Notes under the pieces: generated by a model
What the model was told of the DNA's origin: nothing
Seen by the model: the letters and a program-made list of their open reading frames with translations, nothing else
Database searches by the model: none
Origin: Actinomadura oligospora ATCC 43269
GTDB lineage: Bacteria > Actinomycetota > Actinomycetes > Streptosporangiales > Streptosporangiaceae
Assembly (NCBI RefSeq): GCF_000518265.1
Contig: NZ_JADG01000007.1
Span: forward strand, 186,001-250,000
DNA length: 64,000 nt
Direction of reading: 5' to 3'
Made by a program: the position numbers and the translations under genes
Part shown: positions 61,342-64,000 of the stretch, piece after piece
Layout: the number at the start of each line of letters is the position of its first letter
Position numbering within the stretch: the stretch's first letter is position 1

Positions 61342-62004
61342 GTGCAGACAGAACAAACGTCCACACCGGGGGACACCGCGCCCGACCATGGGGCGCGCCG
61401 CGCCGTCACCGTCTTCCCAGTCCTGGTGCTGCTGGCCGGAGCGCTCGGGCTGCTCATGCCGGACACCCTGCGCGGCGGGAAGGAGGCGGTGCCGTACCTG
61501 CTGGGCGTCGTGATGTTCTGCATGGGCCTGACCATGACCGGACAGGACTTCCGGGGCGTCGTGCGGCGGCCGTGGGCGGTCGGGCTGGGGCTGGTCGCGC
61601 ACTATGTGATCATGCCGGGCCTGGGATGGCTGATCGCGAACGCGCTCGGGCTGTCGCCGCAGCTGGCGGCCGGGCTGATCCTGGTCGGCTGCGCGCCGAG
61701 CGGGACGGCGTCCAACGTCGTGGCGTACCTGGCGCGCGGCGACGTGGCGCTCGCGGTGTCGATCGGCACCGTGTCCACGCTGCTGCTCGGCTACCTCGCC
61801 GGACGCGCCGGACGGCTCGGCGAGCGCGGCAGCCGCGCCCTGACGTTCGAGGTCGGGATGCAGAACTCCGGGCTCGCCGCGGCGCTGGCGACCGCGCACT
61901 TCAGCCCGCTCGCGGCGCTCCCGGCGGCGATCTTCTCGGTGTGGCACAACGTCACCGGGGCGCTCGTCGCGGCCTGGTTCTCCCGCCGTCCCGCCGGGGA
62001 CTGA
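61342..62004 (+). CDS. Bile acid:sodium symporter family (BASS) protein, internally deleted
   Basis: The protein has 220 residues, while members of this family usually have about 300-330. The N-terminal half is normal through VGCAPSGTASNVVAYLARGDVALAVS (116-140) and the C-terminal part is normal from FEVGMQNSGLAAALATAHFSPLAA on. The central helices expected between about residue 147 (TVSTLL) and LGYLAGR are missing, about 100 residues, with the frame kept. Key ion-site segments on both sides remain. Either a natural deletion has inactivated it or it is a compact form. The GTG start is weakly supported. Confidence 0.75.
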   Translation: MQTEQTSTPGDTAPDHGARRAVTVFPVLVLLAGALGLLMPDTLRGGKEAVPYLLGVVMFCMGLTMTGQDFRGVVRRPWAVGLGLVAHYVIMPGLGWLIANALGLSPQLAAGLILVGCAPSGTASNVVAYLARGDVALAVSIGTVSTLLLGYLAGRAGRLGERGSRALTFEVGMQNSGLAAALATAHFSPLAALPAAIFSVWHNVTGALVAAWFSRRPAGD

Positions 62005-62107
62005 CCGGATTTCCGGGGATCCGGACCGTTTCCCGGATTCGCGGGCACGAAGGGTGCGGGGAGCGTCACGATGAGTTCATGGACACTCGGGAACGGGACG
62101 GCCGGCG

Positions 62108-63109
62108 GTGAACGTCGGGGCGTTCCCGCTGATGCGCGGCTTCGACACCATCAACGTCAGCACGGAGCTGGAGCCGATGGCGGCGATGCGGGACGCGGAC
62201 CTCGGGGAACGGATCCGCGCCTTCCCCAAGATGCTGCCCGGCGGGTCGCCGGACTTCGGCAGCGCCGAGCAGCACGGCGACGGCTGGCGGGTGCTGTGCA
62301 CCGGCGCGAGCGATCCGTGCTCGGCGCGCGTCGACCTGGCCGCGACGCTGCGCAAGTCCGCCGGGGCCGTGGAGGGGCCGGTGGCGCGCGGGGTGCGGCG
62401 GGAACGGGACGCCTCGACCGTCCGGGCGATGCTCGCGGCGGCCGACCGGCTCGATCCGGAGGACGGCGAGCAGCTGCCGAAGGACGAGTGGGAGATCGGC
62501 GAGCGCCGCTACCGGGTCATCCGGATCGAGAAGTTCGTCCTGATCAACTCGGACGGGATGGAGCCGCCGAGGTCCAGCGACGCCGAGCCGCCGGACGAGC
62601 CGTCGCTGCTGCGCGGGCACCCGATCGACCCGGGCGCGGCGGCCGGGTTCTGGGAGGCGCAGCTGCGGCTCAACCTGGCCGGGTTCGGGCCGATCCCGGG
62701 GACGGCGCCGGAGCAGGTGGAGGCGGAGGCGCGGCACGCCTGCCTGACGCATCCGGGCATCGTGATGCTGCCGCCGACGTTCTCGGTCGTCGAGGTCACG
62801 CCCGCGGGCGGCTGGCAGCCGCTGACCGGCGGGCACGGCCCGGCGAGCGCGAAGGAGCGGCTGAGCGGGCACTTCTCGCAGCTGCTGCCGATGCTGCGCG
62901 AGTTCCAGGGCGACCCGCCGTCCGAGGAGGAGCTCGCGGACTGGACGTCCGCCGCGGCGCGGATCGACGCGGAGCCCGGCCCGGAGTGGAACGTCACGAT
63001 CTGCGGTGAGCCACGGCGGTTCCGGATCGTCCGGATCGGCCGGATGATCCGCGTCGGCCGGGACGGCCCGGAGCCGCCACGGCCGTCCGACCAGGAGCGC
63101 TACGGCTGA
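62108..63109 (+). CDS. DUF5954 family protein
   Basis: This 333-residue soluble protein has no signal peptide or membrane helix. Two internal segments resemble each other: ERRYRVIRIEKFVLINSDGMEPPRSSD (about 132-158) and EPRRFRIVRIGRMIRVGRDGPEPPRPSD (about 303-330), which suggests an internal duplication. The ending is typical of actinomycete DUF5954 proteins. Function is unknown. The GTG at 62108 is the start that I favour; the upstream frame is not family-like. It converges with the SGNH hydrolase gene. Confidence 0.75.
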   Translation: MNVGAFPLMRGFDTINVSTELEPMAAMRDADLGERIRAFPKMLPGGSPDFGSAEQHGDGWRVLCTGASDPCSARVDLAATLRKSAGAVEGPVARGVRRERDASTVRAMLAAADRLDPEDGEQLPKDEWEIGERRYRVIRIEKFVLINSDGMEPPRSSDAEPPDEPSLLRGHPIDPGAAAGFWEAQLRLNLAGFGPIPGTAPEQVEAEARHACLTHPGIVMLPPTFSVVEVTPAGGWQPLTGGHGPASAKERLSGHFSQLLPMLREFQGDPPSEEELADWTSAAARIDAEPGPEWNVTICGEPRRFRIVRIGRMIRVGRDGPEPPRPSDQERYG

Positions 63110-63116
63110 ACCCCCA

Positions 63117-63148
63117 CCACCCGGTCGGACGGGTGACCGACCGGGTGG
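63117..63148. terminator. Bidirectional terminator between the DUF5954 and SGNH genes
   Basis: A perfect 12-pair stem, CCACCCGGTCGG with CCGACCGGGTGG, encloses an eight-base loop. Confidence 0.82.
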
Positions 63149-63155
63149 GCCTGGG

Positions 63156-64000
63156 TCACCAGAGGTCGGTGAGGTTCACGGCTCCGGCCATGGCGTGGGC
63201 GCCGTCGTCGTTGAGGTGCATGCCGTCGCCCGAGTCCAGGTCGGGGCGGATGTAGCCGGGGGCGTCCGGGTCCTCGACGGCGCGGGCCGAGTCGAAGACG
63301 GCGTCGAACACGTCCGTCGTGCGGATCCACTCGTTGACCTCGCGGCGGATCTCCAGCCCCTCGGGCGAGCTGACGCCCTCGTAGATCGCGCCGCCGAACG
63401 GCCCGATCGTCCCGGCGAGGACGCGCAGCCCGGCGGCGTGGATGCGGACGGCGAGCTCGGTGTACGCGGCGATCAGGTCCTCGGCCGTGGGCATCGGCAG
63501 GCCGTACAGGCCGGGAAGGCCGAGGTCGTTGATGCCGAAGTGGAGCAGGACGTGCGTCACGCCCGGCACCGACAGGGCGTCGCGTTCCAGCCGGGACAGC
63601 GCGTGCTCACCGGTCCCGTCGGCGAGCAGGCGGTTGCCCGAGATGCCCTGGTTGACGACCCAGCCGCGGTCGAGGCGTTCGTTCAGCACATCCACCGAGC
63701 GGCGGTCGGCGCCGACCGTCGTGCCCGTCCCCTCGAACCAGGAGTCGCCGAACGCGACCGCGACCGGCGTCCCCTCCGGCGCGAGGACGTCCACGCCGGT
63801 TACGAAGACGCGCGTCTCCAGGGTCTCCGGCGCGTCCAGCTCGACGGCGGCGGTCTGGTTCCCGGACGCGGTGTACGCGCGCTCCATCGGCATGTGCGCG
63901 TGGGTCGCGAGGCCGGTGTCGTCCGGGAGGTAGAGGCTCAGCGACAGCAGGTTGCCCGCCTCGACGGCCAGCGGCACCTCGTCGCTCACGATGTCGCCGC
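63156..64000 (-). CDS. SGNH/GDSL hydrolase, 5' end outside the window
   Basis: At least 281 residues are present; the frame stays open to the window edge. Block I is VAFGDSWFEG (Ser nucleophile), block II QGISGNRLL (Gly), block III LLHFGINDLG (Asn) and block V GDGMHLNDDGAHAMAG (Asp and His). The N-terminal part looks like a beta-sandwich domain, as in secreted GDSL esterases related to Streptomyces family-2 enzymes. The missing N-terminus prevents a call on secretion. Substrate could be an acyl ester on polysaccharide or lipid. Confidence 0.88.
   Translation of the reverse strand, partial: GDIVSDEVPLAVEAGNLLSLSLYLPDDTGLATHAHMPMERAYTASGNQTAAVELDAPETLETRVFVTGVDVLAPEGTPVAVAFGDSWFEGTGTTVGADRRSVDVLNERLDRGWVVNQGISGNRLLADGTGEHALSRLERDALSVPGVTHVLLHFGINDLGLPGLYGLPMPTAEDLIAAYTELAVRIHAAGLRVLAGTIGPFGGAIYEGVSSPEGLEIRREVNEWIRTTDVFDAVFDSARAVEDPDAPGYIRPDLDSGDGMHLNDDGAHAMAGAVNLTDLW

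Overview
This window is about 72% G+C chromosomal DNA from a morphologically complex actinomycete. It carries BldG, a WblA/WhiB4-type WhiB protein, a Crp of the actinobacterial type and an actinobacterial Tad pilus cluster. Gene content and order from about 2.9 to 45 kb follow a block that I recall from both Streptomyces (bldG to wblA) and Mycobacterium tuberculosis (about Rv3649 to Rv3683 plus tRNA-Pro). The lineage is not fixed by the sequence; a Thermomonosporaceae/Actinomadura-like organism is a reasonable guess.
Layout: 0-2.8 kb is the end of a MacAB-like efflux operon. At 2.9-6.4 kb, bldG and its anti-sigma partner diverge from a DEAH helicase. At 6.4-18.1 kb lies a minus-strand Tad/Flp cluster (Ssd, TadA, TadB, TadC, Flp pilin, two TadE-type proteins, a membrane-anchored Fn3 protein). 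This section is broken up by unusually long gene-free stretches full of simple repeats, including a degenerate CRISPR-like array at 6640-6952. At 18.1-29.7 kb are a Fic-like protein, acs, nhaA, a holin-like membrane protein, an EphE-like hydrolase, a DUF309 protein, a MarP-like protease, a CoA-type NUDIX protein, nth and crp. At 29.8-45 kb are an MBL hydrolase, NUDIX, RidA, DUF4177, three regulator-linked genes, a slipin, two ArsA-like ATPases, wblA, a PASTA-containing class A PBP, a YqeY protein, a phosphoesterase and tRNA-Pro(CGG).
From 45 kb on the content is accessory: a lipoprotein serine hydrolase, a two-component pair, an operon of a large DUF11 surface protein with an L,D-transpeptidase, a second DUF11 paralogue, a TetR-controlled TagGH-like ABC exporter, an ECF sigma operon with two exported or anchored products, a BASS transporter with an internal deletion, a DUF5954 protein and a truncated SGNH hydrolase.
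How the genes connect: crp has two candidate Crp boxes upstream and acs has one, suggesting a Crp-acetate link. The two Tad start regions share a 17-base box containing a perfect DnaA-box consensus. The most unusual observation is that one 32-base spacer-like interval of the CRISPR-like array matches 30 of 32 bases inside the large DUF11 gene 44 kb away, and the match ends exactly at the repeat boundaries. No cas gene is present in the window.
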